Shown in pieces: positions 12,101 to 64,000 of a DNA stretch of 64,000 nt (within the stretch, counting starts at the first letter, position 1; the number at the start of each line of letters is the position of its first letter). A program made the position numbers and the translations under genes. Source of the DNA: Xiphias gladius (lineage: Eukaryota > Chordata > Actinopteri > Istiophoriformes > Xiphiidae); contig NC_053415.1 of assembly GCF_016859285.1 (NCBI RefSeq), positions 14,835,501 through 14,899,500 of the forward strand, written 5' to 3'. The notes beneath the pieces were generated by a model. The model did no database searches. It was not told the origin of the DNA and was given only the letters and a program-made list of their open reading frames with translations.

Positions 12101-14800
12101 GCTGTGCTGTATGCTATATAGGACATGTACAGTATGTACAATTAGATGAGTCAGTATTACAGGGTTATTGCATAGGAGTTGTTTTTCGACATCACATGGC
12201 TGATTTATCTGTTTATTGTTTATGCTAATAGCATGTGTAAAGAAAAATTTAGAAACATATCGAGAATAAAACATATTTCGCTGCACTTTTAGCAAATTAA
12301 AAATACAGAACCTATTTTAACAAATGCTATAATGGCACAAAATAGTCTTGTATTTGTAGCAATAACAACTGCCAAACAGAAAGTAAATTTGTCAGCCCTA
12401 AGTTGTGATTTAAACAGTCCTGTCAGAGGCTCCCTCAAGCTGTTTATGGCATTCTTTCTTTTAACATTATACTGGCAATGTTTTATCCCTCTGATTGAGA
12501 AATAAATAAATCACAGCACAAAGCTGTGTAATGATTGTACAACACGAATGAGAGGAAATTGTTGCATAAACCCCTCATACGTGAACATGAAGTGTTATTT
12601 TAGTCAAATCCTGATTCTGTATTGATTTCATGTCTATTCTGTGTACAGTGGGATATGGCACATAAGTGTCAGACAGAGAAGTCACCCAAAGGCAATAATT
12701 ACAGCATGGCAACACTTTTATTGTCATCCAAAATAGAGATAATTTCCTCTCTGTAATAATATGATACAATGCGTTTATAATAAGCATTGAATTTCCCAAC
12801 ACAATCCCTTGTGCATAGTTACTGCTCTGGAAAATGTCTTTGTTATTTATTTGTTTATTTGTTATAATTTATACAATTTTTTTTTTAAATTCTTCAAAGG
12901 CCTGCGTGTGATTTACAGTGTGCATGTGATTTACAATGGCAGCCCGTGGTCTGTTTTGCTGGCTGTGCGAGCTTTCCACTCTGTGCCCCTCTTGGCTTGA
13001 TGACTCTGTGGTTTGCCTCGGGGCAGAGTGGCACCGCTTGATTGATGGTGCTGACAGAACATTTGTACTAACAGAGAATCTGTCACATTCATGGATTTCA
13101 TGGAATCGTTTTTTTTTTTTTTTTTTTTTTCCCCTCAAAGAGGGTATACCAGTTAGCCTGCTTTTATAATCCACCTACGTCACATGATAATATTTATGAA
13201 TACTTTCATACTCATTTTTTTCATTATTAACTGCAAGTTATGTTTGCATGTATACTCTGAAATGAGTTCCATGATGTCAGGACACCCAATGAGTTTTTAA
13301 TTCATTCATTCTTGCCTCTCCTTTGATAGAAAAATTATTGGTATCAAACCCTGAAACAGCCTGTTGAGGATGCACTCGCAGAAGAAGAGACTTTGTTATG
13401 GTGTTTTGTTTCTATACAACATGTGCATGATTCTAAATAGCTTCATTTCTCTCCCTGAAAAGATTTATTGTCACTTTATGAAAAACAAAGTACTCCACAA
13501 CTGAGACCACTGGGAACAACTCGTCAGTCCCTGAGTGTCAAGACTACAGCAGATGAATAATCTTCTATGTGGGGTTTAGGTTTGCCAACACCACCACCAC
13601 CCCAAGAAGAATGCAAAAACAGTTTTGTCTCAAGCCTCCAGTGTGCTCTCTAGAGGATTTGTATGGTTTCACTTAGAAAACAGTTGGCTGAAAACAGCCT
13701 GTTGCTTTACAGAGAACAGTATATGGGTGTAAATGTTGGTAGCAACAACTTCCTTGATCTGCTGCATGACATTTTTTTGAGTGATTAAAATCAGTGGTTA
13801 TTGCTAAAGCTACCAAGGAGGTAAGCTTAATGTTTTTTGATACATATGTTGTCGTCTCTCTTTCGTTCCATCTAACCACAATATACACTATCCTATATTT
13901 TGCCACTGATCTCAAACCTTAAAGACTGTAATCCACCCTATTTCCATGACAAACACTGTGCTTTGTATTGCTAGCACAGGCTTGGCTCCATAAAACATCC
14001 TATCCAAAACTAGGATATGCAATACTATCTCTATAAAATGACCATTTTTATTCAATCTTTTTGTTCCCATCAAAAGGCCATTTTGCAGTCTTAATGGTTA
14101 CAAGAAATTCAGCAAAGCACTGCTGATCTACAGCTCTTTGTTGGGACTCCCACGGAGAATACAATCTTACCCTGGAGCACTGCGGCTGCAGCCATACAAT
14201 TCCATCAGCATAAACGCTCCACAAACCTAACACACATAGTATAGTGGTGAGAAAAACACTACTTCAGACAACAGGAATCGTTTTCTGGTTGTGCTTGTGG
14301 ATTGTGTCAACTTCTATTTTCATACTATACAGAATATCATAAAATGTGTACTTTTTCGTGAAAAATAGTTTTAATGTATATTTCTTTTCTTTTATTATTA
14401 TTTTTTTGTCCTTGCGTATTTGCCCTCATTGTTGAGTGATGCGAGGAGGAAAACTGTAAACGTAACAAAGATGCTACTTTAGTCAATATTTGAAGATTGT
14501 AGCTGACAACTGTAGGGAAAGTGAAGGGCAGGTCACACATACTCATCAATCATAAATTATATAAAAATTGTGAATGAAAGGTTAACTCAGTCACTTTACA
14601 AGTAATCATTTAATAAACTGACCAGTTCTTTTAGCCAAAACAACCTGCATCCTGCCTGTGCCCTTCTAAAATCAGCATCACTTAAAAGATTTAATTATAA
14701 TTGTCCCCTCTCTGCTACAGTCAATGTCAGCTGTGTCTTTTAATTCTCTAATCAGTGGTCGGCAGGACCGCTATCACCATCCCCATGCAGCTTCCCACTC
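9200..14800. other. sp3-ola1 intergenic region
   Basis: Between the sp3 promoter and the ola1 poly(A) signal I find no gene. The stretch 11700-12300 is AT-rich with many ACAGTATGTA-like strings and long chance open frames. A T-run occurs at 13109-13130. Several hundred bases around 10550-11000 are open on both strands but show no family resemblance. Confidence 0.6.
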
Positions 14801-14809
14801 AATACAGAC

Positions 14810-14851
14810 ATCCCAAAACACACACAGACTGGTTTTGTCAAATGTTTTATT
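14810..14851 (-). terminator. ola1: ola1 polyadenylation signal with GU-rich downstream element
   Basis: On the minus strand AATAAA (14851-14846) is followed about 20 nt later by a GU-rich stretch (CTGTGTGTGTTTTGGG). This is the classic arrangement of a vertebrate cleavage and polyadenylation site. It lies about 360 nt past the stop codon. Confidence 0.65.
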
Positions 14852-15207
14852 GAGTGTAGACATCTGGGCTACTGTAAAACATGCATTATCTGCAGAAGGG
14901 GGAGAGGAGCAGGTGGCATTGTCCCCGCTGTCAGCTGTGTCAGTGTTGGCACCCGTGATGGAGATTAATGAAGTATCTGGAGAGTAATATTCTCCTTCAA
15001 ATGCTGCTACAATTTGGAGTGGGGGCCGATCCTGATCTTAAATAGCAAAGCTGTCAGAGTTTACTGAACCTCTGCTTTGGCACATGAGGGGGGATTTGAT
15101 CAGGATGGAAAAACAAAAAGTGAGAAAGTGGCTCAGTGTATCACCCCCCCCCCAAAAAAAAAGGGTAACAATACAGTCAGTTATAGAAAACAAACAGATT
15201 GTTCTTG
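14846..15207 (-). other. ola1: ola1 3'UTR
   Basis: Runs from the ola1 stop codon to the AATAAA below. It is about 360 nt and has a C-run/A-run at about 15146-15163 on the plus strand. Confidence 0.65.
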
Positions 15208-57462
<42,255 letters not shown>

Positions 57463-58429
57463 TTCTCACACTCAAGTTTTTGCTGACTTCCACAACAGCT
57501 CACCAGCTCAGAGAAAAAAAAAAAAAAAACAAACAAAAAAAACTCATTGACAGAAAATGGGCTAAGCTAAGTCCTCAAATGTAACCAGTCGACCGCACTT
57601 CAACTGGCTCGCTCCTCACGCTCAAAATAGAACATGCAGCCTCTGGAAATGAAAGTTGACACTGTAAGCTGGCAAGCTGATCTGTACTTCCATATTTAGC
57701 TGTCGATACTATCAATGCAGGTTGATGAGCTGCTATAAGATCAGTCTTACAGGGGACTGCTACTTGGAAAGTGGGTCTTGAAAGCGTAGTTCATCTCTGT
57801 CAGAGGCTTGAAAACAGCTGCGTGCTTTCTATTAACATTTGAATCATCTGTCTGACAGCCCTCTAACTGAAGACATCCACAAGTTGAATCTCTATACTGA
57901 CAGGTCCAAACAATTCTGCCACCAAAATAAATTATGACCTGGCAAACTTAAAGTGCAAGGAATAAAACAAACTCATGGGAAACGGCAGATGAGACACAGA
58001 CATTGTCATTTGAAGCCACCCATAACAAAACAAAGAGGAATAAATACTGTTTTTAGCATTGTTTATATTTTGCAAGGTACAATCACAACCCAAAAATATC
58101 TGTAAGAAAAGTAATAACATCTTGACAAAATCTTCATACTTGTGAGCACTTTTTCATTCAACAAGCGTCCTTATGATCAACTATGTACGAGTGTAATCAT
58201 CATACAACGATATCCAGCTTCAGCACCAGAGAAATAAAGCATAACATCTTGGCACTCATAGTTTCCGCCGACCCCCTTCGAGAGAAGCAGGTGTAGCCGC
58301 GTGAACACACAAAATTACTACAATTAGTTAAATGTCCTCAAATAAACTTCCCTCATCAGAAATACAAATTAAAACACACAGGGACACAACCAAAAACCAT
58401 CACCCAATCCGGCAGCCTGTCTGGTTTAA

Positions 58430-58680
58430 CATGCAGAAAATGAGGATCTAATAATCTGGATTTGAGGCAAGTGAGGCCGGCTTTGTAGAAAGAATTTAAA
58501 TGAATAGGTCTGAATTAATCATTTATCTTTCGTTGATGGATGCACCCCCACTTAGGCTCATCACAATAGGTGCAGAGCGTTTTGTTCGACCATATAAATC
58601 ATTCCCATTGTTTAAGGTACATTGATCAATCTAATGGCTTGTAATAGGCTCCTAATTGCCACAGAGAAGTGCTCACGAAT
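58430..58680. promoter_or_regulatory. Candidate conserved non-coding element upstream of sp9
   Basis: Unique, non-repetitive sequence of mixed composition with homeodomain-type cores (TTAAT/ATTAA near 58515) and a SOX-like CCCATTGTTTAAG near 58605. Position 2.3-2.6 kb upstream of the sp9 ATG suits an enhancer. No conservation data were available. Confidence 0.35.
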
Positions 58681-59159
58681 GGAGTCCAGAATTACAGATT
58701 CAACTCAAAATTCTCACTTGAATGACAAGGCAAGATCATGTTCTCCGCTTTTGTCTCAGGTAGACATCCTCTGAAAAAGCACTGTTATTTAATATTCTAA
58801 GTTGATGTGACAGTTGAAATGAGAGTTGAAATCCTTCTAAATAAATTTAAGGCAGAGTATATAAAAGGACAAGTACGTGTATTGTTGCATAAAGAGTCAG
58901 TGATTCCTGTGCAGTCTTCTTTGTTAGGACTTAGAGGCATCATTATTCCAGGCTGAGCAGGTCACACTGCTCCTTATTAAGATGTAATACTATACGACTA
59001 ATCATGTAGGCCTCCATAAGAATATTAACATCTGAAACGGAACAAAAACTGTAATACCTCTCTAATATTCATTTCAAACTAAAATGATGAAATCATGTTT
59101 TTAATTGAAAAGATAAATAATGTGATCTTAATTGAAGGGTAAATCTATTTTCTGATTTT

Positions 59160-59830
59160 TCTTTTTTAATAAAAGAAAATACACTGAAAAGAAATGCTGA
59201 AATCTGCGTTAATTTTCATTTAACGCTCGAATTAATTTCACTTCTTTAGCAACAATCAACTTTGTTTATGCAGAGCGGACATTTAATACTGTTAACAGCA
59301 CTCTGCCAAATTGTCATGATTGCAAAAATGTTTCCATTTTCTTGGCAGCGCTCAGTATTTGATCAGACTGATTTTTATTCACCCTTCCAAAGGTGGGGCT
59401 TTACAGCAAAAAAAGAGTATTTGGACAAATTGCGCCTGTGTTGGCTGGCAGCATTCATACTCTATAATGGAGCATTATTTGCCCGTTTTGAATACTGTAT
59501 TGCACATCTCTCGGTCAAGCCTTTCTCCGGGAAAATTGCTTTAACTTTTAAAGGGATGATGATTCCCATCAGAGCAGGTCAATTTTACATTGTGCCATTA
59601 CCCGTGAGCATTTTAACAAGCTATGGAATATACTGGCTTATTGAATAGTGATAATAAAAGAAATATATATATATATATATATATATTAAGAGTCACGAGT
59701 TTAGGGAAACCGGTGACAAACGCAATCCTCTTAATTGTCCACAATTTAATTAAATGCCTGATTAGGTTGGCATTAAATTTTATTTCTCAGCTACAAGACA
59801 GGCAACGTGCCTCCTGTTAAATCAATTTAA
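59160..59830. promoter_or_regulatory. Candidate conserved non-coding element upstream of sp9
   Basis: Non-repetitive, AT-rich sequence with repeated TTAAT/AATTAA homeodomain cores (GTTAATTTTCATTTAACG and GAATTAATTTC near 59208-59240; TTTAATTAAATGCCTGATTAG near 59745). It is interrupted by a short AT microsatellite. A 128-codon open frame (59262-59648) crosses it but shows no protein family. Confidence 0.4.
59663..59686. repeat. (AT)12 microsatellite
   Basis: A short AT tract inside the ola1-sp9 interval. Confidence 0.95.
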
Positions 59831-59973
59831 TGGAGATGACTGGCGGCCTTACAGCAGGCACCCCTGGATGCTGCTCAAACTTTTTTTTCCGACTACAAAA
59901 TACTTGTCTTTTTTAAAATGGGATCTATACGTGCTGATAAAGCAAGCTGCCATTTTTAATTAACCCCTCATTA

Positions 59974-60019
59974 CCCCCCCCCCCCCCCAAAAAAAAAAAA
60001 AAAACAAAAAAAAAAACAA
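59974..60019. repeat. C-run followed by A-rich run
   Basis: About 15 C then about 30 A with scattered C. It is a low-complexity tract. Confidence 0.95.
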
Positions 60020-60559
60020 GTAGACGGGGGGTGGGTGAGGGGCGAGAACACACGCACAAGCACTGACGCGCGTAGATTTTGGCTGGAAGTGAACAAACTC
60101 TAAGTTAGTTTATCGATTACAATGTGTTTTCTTTAGGTATTCAGTGGCGGGTCGTTACCTTCAGACAGCTCATAAATAATCTAACCGCGGTATGAGAAGC
60201 GAGGTCTGTGCTGTCAGGCCTGTTTTCTGGACTTCTTCACTAAACTTAATCCATCTCTGATTTTCCAATATGAACACAAGGACTTGAAATATTCAGGATG
60301 GACCATCTAACACCAGTCCTTACCCCCCTCCCGTGCATTACAGCTGTACCATGGCTATATCGACTCTTTAGATAAAGTCATCAGCAACGACAGCGTCTCG
60401 CGCACTGTTCGGGAGACTCTGGACTTAAATAGCGACAATTTCTCCATGACGTGTTGCGCACGATCTGAATATTGAAAATCAGACGGGAGAACCTGGGACT
60501 ACACGGAGGAGCGTGTCCCCGCGATCCGCAAACGCTTTGAAATGAGTGGAGAAGCTTAC

Positions 60560-60960
60560 CTCGTGGAGAACTGTCGCGTGAACTCAATTTCTGAGACATT
60601 GAGCCTTCGTGTGAGAATACATAAAAATAACGGCATGCATTAAAAAAAAAACAAAACAAAAAAAACAAAAACATACCAAATCGGGTCTTGCATGACAGTC
60701 CGAGCAGACGCTGCACAACAGATGATTGACGGCGGGGTTTTTGGTGTTTCTGTCTGGGGTCGAGTCTCTCATTGGCTGACTTCCTCCCCAGGCACGAACG
60801 CAGCCATGAGATTGGCTGCGCGTCCTCGCCAGCTGTACTTCAAAGAACACGCTCTCTACAACTAGGTAGTGTTGAGAGCTGCGGGACAGGAGAGAAACCG
60901 TGTGACCCGAGTCAAACACGGTGAGTCTGAGTCAAATTGGAGCCGTGCAGCACTGAAATC
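60560..60960. promoter_or_regulatory. Probable shared ola1-sp9 divergent promoter region
   Basis: A CpG-richer segment between two divergent genes. It has two inverted CCAAT boxes (ATTGG at 60771-60775 and 60811-60815, 40 bp apart), GGCGGGG at about 60730, and two minus-strand splice donors (exon ends at 60560 and 60677) that could close a non-coding ola1 first exon. The sp9 start codon lies at 60995. No TATA box is evident. Transcription starts are inferred. Confidence 0.5.
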
Positions 60961-60994
60961 GCGAGCACTCTCATCAACTGCCCAGACCCTGGAT

Positions 60995-61015
60995 ATGGCT
61001 ACGTCTATACTTGGG
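60995..61015 (+). CDS. sp9: sp9 coding exon 1
   Basis: ATG GCT ACG TCT ATA CTT GGG followed by GTGAGT encodes MATSILG, identical to the human SP9 start. It is only 21 coding nt, so it was found by its donor and homology. Confidence 0.94.
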
Positions 61016-62888
61016 GTGAGTCTGACTTTGTGCGCAGAAGTTGTGCGTAAAGTTATTGTAGCTTACTTTCCACGGTCAAAAAAATAGAAATAAAAATAAA
61101 GTGTTTACTGCTTTCTCGAGCATGCAAGCGTTCGGAGTTCTGATTTATTAGTGTCATTTAACATAACTTTACTTATTTCGGCATTTACTTGTTGTTAAAT
61201 GTTAAATGCGGATAAAGCTTGGCGGCAACTTAATCAAACCAGACCTCATCCAACTTTGCAGTGTTTATGGTATTTCCTACTCTCCATGGTACAGCCGATC
61301 TGATAGTAAACATTTTGAAAGAGTTTGTAAAAATGTTCATCGTTATTTCGTACGTTATGTTTCATTTATGTTATACGCGGGGTAAAACAGATACTTTTAA
61401 TCTGTTTCGCCTCCTGTCCCTCCAGTTCAAATGCCACTTTTGAATTACCAGTTGTTGGAATTCATTTGTTGAAGTGCTGTTTGGTCGTGAATCGGTCGTC
61501 TGCTTCCCAGCTATCCGGGTTAAACCGGCATCTGTCAGCCACTATCTGTCGTTGCCTGTTTTAAGTCCAACTTTTCGCGTGTTTTTCAGGAAGAGCCACG
61601 GTTTGGAACTACACCTCTAGCTATGCTGGCTGCGACTTGCAACAAAATCGGTAACACCAGTCCGCTTACAACTTTACCCGACTCCAGCGCTTTCTCAAAA
61701 GGTGGATTTCATCCGTGGAAAAGGTCCTCCTCCAGCTGTAACTTGGGATCCAGCCTGCCCGGTTTCACAGTAGCAACAAGCCGCGCATCGACAGGACTAA
61801 CACCGACCAGTGGCACAGGCAACAGCGCCTTTTGCTTAGCCTCCACCTCCCCGACCTCGTCTGCGTTTTCCACAGAGTACAGCGGTCTGTTCTCCAACTC
61901 TGCGAGCGTCACGTCCCAAGAGTCCGGACAGTCGGCTTTTATCTCCAAAGTCCACACATCAGCAGAGACTCTGTACCCGCGGGTGGGGATGGCGCACCCG
62001 TACGAGTCGTGGTACAAGTCCGGCTTCCACTCCACCATCTCTGGCGATGTTGCGAACGGAGCGTCTTCCTGGTGGGATGTCCACACTAACCCCGGGTCGT
62101 GGCTCGATGTCCAAAATCCCGCAAGCACCCTACAGACCTCGCTGCACTCCGGGACGCCCCAGGCGATCCACTCCCAGCTGAGTGGCTACAACCCGGACTT
62201 CTCCTCGCTGACCCACTCGGCGTTCAGCTCCACTGGAATCAGCCCCTCCGCGTCCCATCTACTGTCCACAAGTCAGCACCTGTTAACGCAGGACGGTTTC
62301 AAAACCGTCATCCCCACTTACACAGACGCTTCTGCCGCCAACGCCATGATTTCTGGGGGCAGTTCAGGAATAAGTAGCTCGTCGAGGTCGTCCAGGCGGT
62401 ACTCCGGCAGAGCAACATGTGACTGTCCGAACTGCCAGGAGGCTGAGCGGCTGGGACCCGCCGGGGCCAGCCTGCGGAGAAAGGGACTCCACAGCTGCCA
62501 CATTCCCGGCTGCGGTAAAGTGTACGGAAAGACCTCTCACCTCAAAGCGCATTTGCGATGGCACACCGGCGAGCGGCCTTTTGTCTGCAACTGGCTTTTC
62601 TGTGGGAAAAGGTTCACTCGGTCCGACGAGCTCCAGAGACACCTTCGCACCCACACCGGCGAGAAACGGTTTGCGTGCCCGGTGTGCAACAAGCGCTTTA
62701 TGCGGAGTGACCATTTGAGCAAGCACATCAAAACGCACACGGCCGGTGGAGGAGGCAAAAAGGGGAGCGACAGTGACACCGACACCAGCAACCTGGAGAC
62801 CCCGAGGTCCGAGTCCCCAGAACTTATTTTGGAGGGGGTAAATCCCAGAATCGCTGTTAAGGATCCGTCTCCTCACGACGAGCCCTGA
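60995..62888 (+). CDS. sp9: Sp9 transcription factor (whole coding span, 2 exons, 439 aa)
   Basis: Nuclear zinc-finger factor of the Sp6-Sp9 subgroup. In other vertebrates it acts in the limb apical ectodermal ridge (Fgf8 activation) and in forebrain interneuron development. Exons 60995-61015 and 61590-62888 total 1320 nt in frame. Visible parts: MATSILG encoded by exon 1; the Sp-box-like [14 protein letters not shown] at 15-28; [16 protein letters not shown] as in human SP9; a Ser/Thr/Gly-rich middle; buttonhead CDCPNC at 284-289; three C2H2 fingers at 310-332, 340-362 and 370-390 with linkers TGERP and TGEKR and contact triplets KHA, RER and RHK. It is shorter than human SP9 (484 aa) because the Ala and Gly runs are absent. 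It is divergent to ola1 and intact. Confidence 0.97.
61016..61589 (+). other. sp9: sp9 intron 1 (574 bp)
   Basis: GT-AG intron: GTGAGT donor and TGTTTTTCAG acceptor. No other feature is seen. Confidence 0.85.
61590..62888 (+). CDS. sp9: sp9 coding exon 2
   Basis: Starts at GAA GAG CCA CGG ([17 protein letters not shown]) and ends at TGA in GAGCCCTGA. It carries the Sp box, buttonhead box and all three zinc fingers in one exon. In sp3 they are split over three exons. Confidence 0.97.
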   Translation, partial: EEPRFGTTPLAMLAATCNKIGNTSPLTTLPDSSAFSKGGFHPWKRSSSSCNLGSSLPGFTVATSRASTGLTPTSGTGNSAFCLASTSPTSSAFSTEYSGLFSNSASVTSQESGQSAFISKVHTSAETLYPRVGMAHPYESWYKSGFHSTISGDVANGASSWWDVHTNPGSWLDVQNPASTLQTSLHSGTPQAIHSQLSGYNPDFSSLTHSAFSSTGISPSASHLLSTSQHLLTQDGFKTVIPTYTDASAANAMISGGSSGISSSSRSSRRYSGRATCDCPNCQEAERLGPAGASLRRKGLHSCHIPGCGKVYGKTSHLKAHLRWHTGERPFVCNWLFCGKRFTRSDELQRHLRTHTGEKRFACPVCNKRFMRSDHLSKHIKTHTAGGGGKKGSDSDTDTSNLETPRSESPELILEGVNPRIAVKDPSPHDEP

Positions 62889-63640
62889 TCAGGCGACACC
62901 CCAAAATCGAACCAGATTCAAAACTGCACAGCGTTGAAAACGGGTCTTACTTGACAGACGACACAGGAGAAAATATTCCGAGAAGCGGTTGCAAAGTCTA
63001 AAAAAAAAATCTATCCTCCACAGGCGTAACGAGTGTTTCATTCGTAAATCCATCTAAAGAAACCCGGAGTGATTTACTGTAGGCCTTTGGAAATTTTTAG
63101 GGACAACTTGAAAATGAGATGGATGTTTGCTAAGCGTGCGCCAAACCTGTTGAACTTTGGTTGGACAGTGTGAGTTACATCTTGTATATTGCCCACTAAA
63201 CTATGTGTTATTTTCATGTAAATGTTAGGCTATGATTGTTTTATTCGTGTTGGTATCCTGGAAATCAGGGAGTTTACTTTCGACGCACTTTGTGGATATG
63301 TATGTACACAGCTTTTTCAACTTTGGTTAACCATTTTATTTCTTTGCTAAAAAAAATATCTATATATAAATGTTTACCTGTATAAAGTCACACGTATAAG
63401 ACTTTCATTTTATCGTAATTAAAACATCTTAAAAAAGGCTTTAACTGTGTGATGTAGATTTCATATTTTTGTTTAATTATCTGTTAGGTTTTAGATTTGA
63501 AAAATAAATATACATTTTTATTTAATTTGGAAAATTATTTTAAAGGCTGAGTGCTGTTCATAGGCTACTTTTTCTTAAAACCACCTATAATACATTGACT
63601 TTCACTGTTTCCCCTATGGAATAAATCAATGTTTAATGCC
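62889..63640 (+). other. sp9: sp9 3'UTR
   Basis: AT-rich sequence with possible poly(A) signals ATTAAA (63418-63423), AATAAA (63503-63508) and AATAAA (63620-63625). Which is used cannot be told from sequence. Confidence 0.6.
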
Positions 63641-63689
63641 CCGGAAAAGACATTTCATGCCTAAATGAAAATCTTGTTAAATGGTATTA

Positions 63690-63960
63690 ATTATGACTTG
63701 GAGCACATCGCAGCCCCATGTGTCTTGTATTTGCGATTAGGGATTCGTGTCTTATCAAATATCTAATTAATCTCCGAGACACCTTTTGTTCAGTTTCACT
63801 TTATCGGGGGGTTTCTAAGGGGGTTTGATGACAAAGGTCCCTGAATATTTATTCTAATTGTCCAAATTAACTGTTGTCATTTGCATACCAATCGATGGGC
63901 CGAGAATAAGGATATGGCTTCTGTCTCTTTGCCAGAAACCGCATAGCTGTTATGGGAACA
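63690..63960. promoter_or_regulatory. Candidate conserved non-coding element downstream of sp9
   Basis: Non-repetitive tract with TATCAAATATCTAATTAATC, an octamer-like ATTTGCAT (near 63880) and GATTAGGGATT. Position just past the sp9 3'UTR suits a cis-element. This is inference from texture only. Confidence 0.3.
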
Positions 63961-64000
63961 GTTTTTTAAACTTCAGAAAAAACGAAGGGGCAAAGAGTCA

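Larger units (their letters stand above)
57507..60559 (-). other. ola1: Probable ola1 first intron / ola1-sp9 interval
   Basis: Bounded by the acceptor at 57507-57508 and candidate donors at 60558-60559 (GTAAGC) or 60675-60676 (GTATGT), read on the minus strand. It contains two tracts with conserved non-coding character (58430-58680 and 59160-59830), an AT microsatellite (59663-59686) and a C/A run (59974-60019). Confidence 0.5.

Noticed and set aside
11750..12295. 181-codon open frame on the minus strand in the intergenic region
   Set aside because: Very AT-rich, biased to Ile/Leu/Tyr/His/Cys as expected of low-complexity DNA, no recognisable domain and no splice context. Treated as chance.
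59262..59648. 128-codon frame considered as a new gene between ola1 and sp9
   Set aside because: No recognised family, overlaps another open frame, and lies in a probable intron/CNE. Kept only as a finding.
61709..62876. Long minus-strand open frames (139, 170 and 84 codons)
   Set aside because: They are antisense shadows of the sp9 coding exon.

Overview
This is vertebrate genomic DNA from a teleost, most likely a percomorph. It has large GT-AG introns, many CA/GT microsatellites, dispersed repeats of a kind I recall as common in percomorphs (tracts resembling 'TACTTAAGTAAAAGTAC' and a hAT-like 'GGGCTNCAGCTAAC' element), and no bacterial gene organisation. It holds three genes in the order sp3 (-), ola1 (-), sp9 (+). 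Human 2q31 has the same order and orientation (SP3-OLA1-SP9) near the HOXD/DLX1-DLX2 region. I reconstructed every coding exon by hand from reading frame, splice signals and recalled family sequence. All three frames close exactly, giving sp3 709 aa, ola1 398 aa and sp9 439 aa.

Layout. 1-2383: sp3 3'UTR and downstream flank. 2384-8952: seven sp3 coding exons (minus strand), with a GC-box/CCAAT promoter at about 9070-9180. About 9200-14800: intergenic, with no gene I can support. 14846-15207: ola1 3'UTR with a clear poly(A) signal. 15208-57462: eleven ola1 coding exons (minus strand) spread over 42 kb, with introns up to 12.5 kb that carry transposon relics, microsatellites and several segments that look like conserved non-coding elements. 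57507-60560: a gap that is probably the first intron of ola1, because a good acceptor lies just upstream of the ATG exon and two good donors lie in the sp9-proximal promoter region. 60995-62888: sp9 (two coding exons), followed by its 3'UTR and flank.

Function. sp3 and sp9 encode zinc-finger factors of the Sp family with the same three-finger GC/GT-box reading head. Sp3 is the ubiquitous glutamine-rich type and Sp9 the developmental buttonhead-box type (limb and forebrain in other vertebrates). ola1 encodes an unrelated cytosolic Obg-like ATPase. Its presence between two regulated transcription factors, with very long introns, fits a bystander gene in a regulatory block, but this is inference.

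I found no new enzymatic or defence system. The most useful observations are: a probable shared divergent promoter for ola1 and sp9 with an unannotated ola1 5' exon; a separate small sp3 exon carrying a diverged Sp box; a long-TIR MITE family with two clear copies; an unnamed 400-bp repeat family; and several candidate enhancers.
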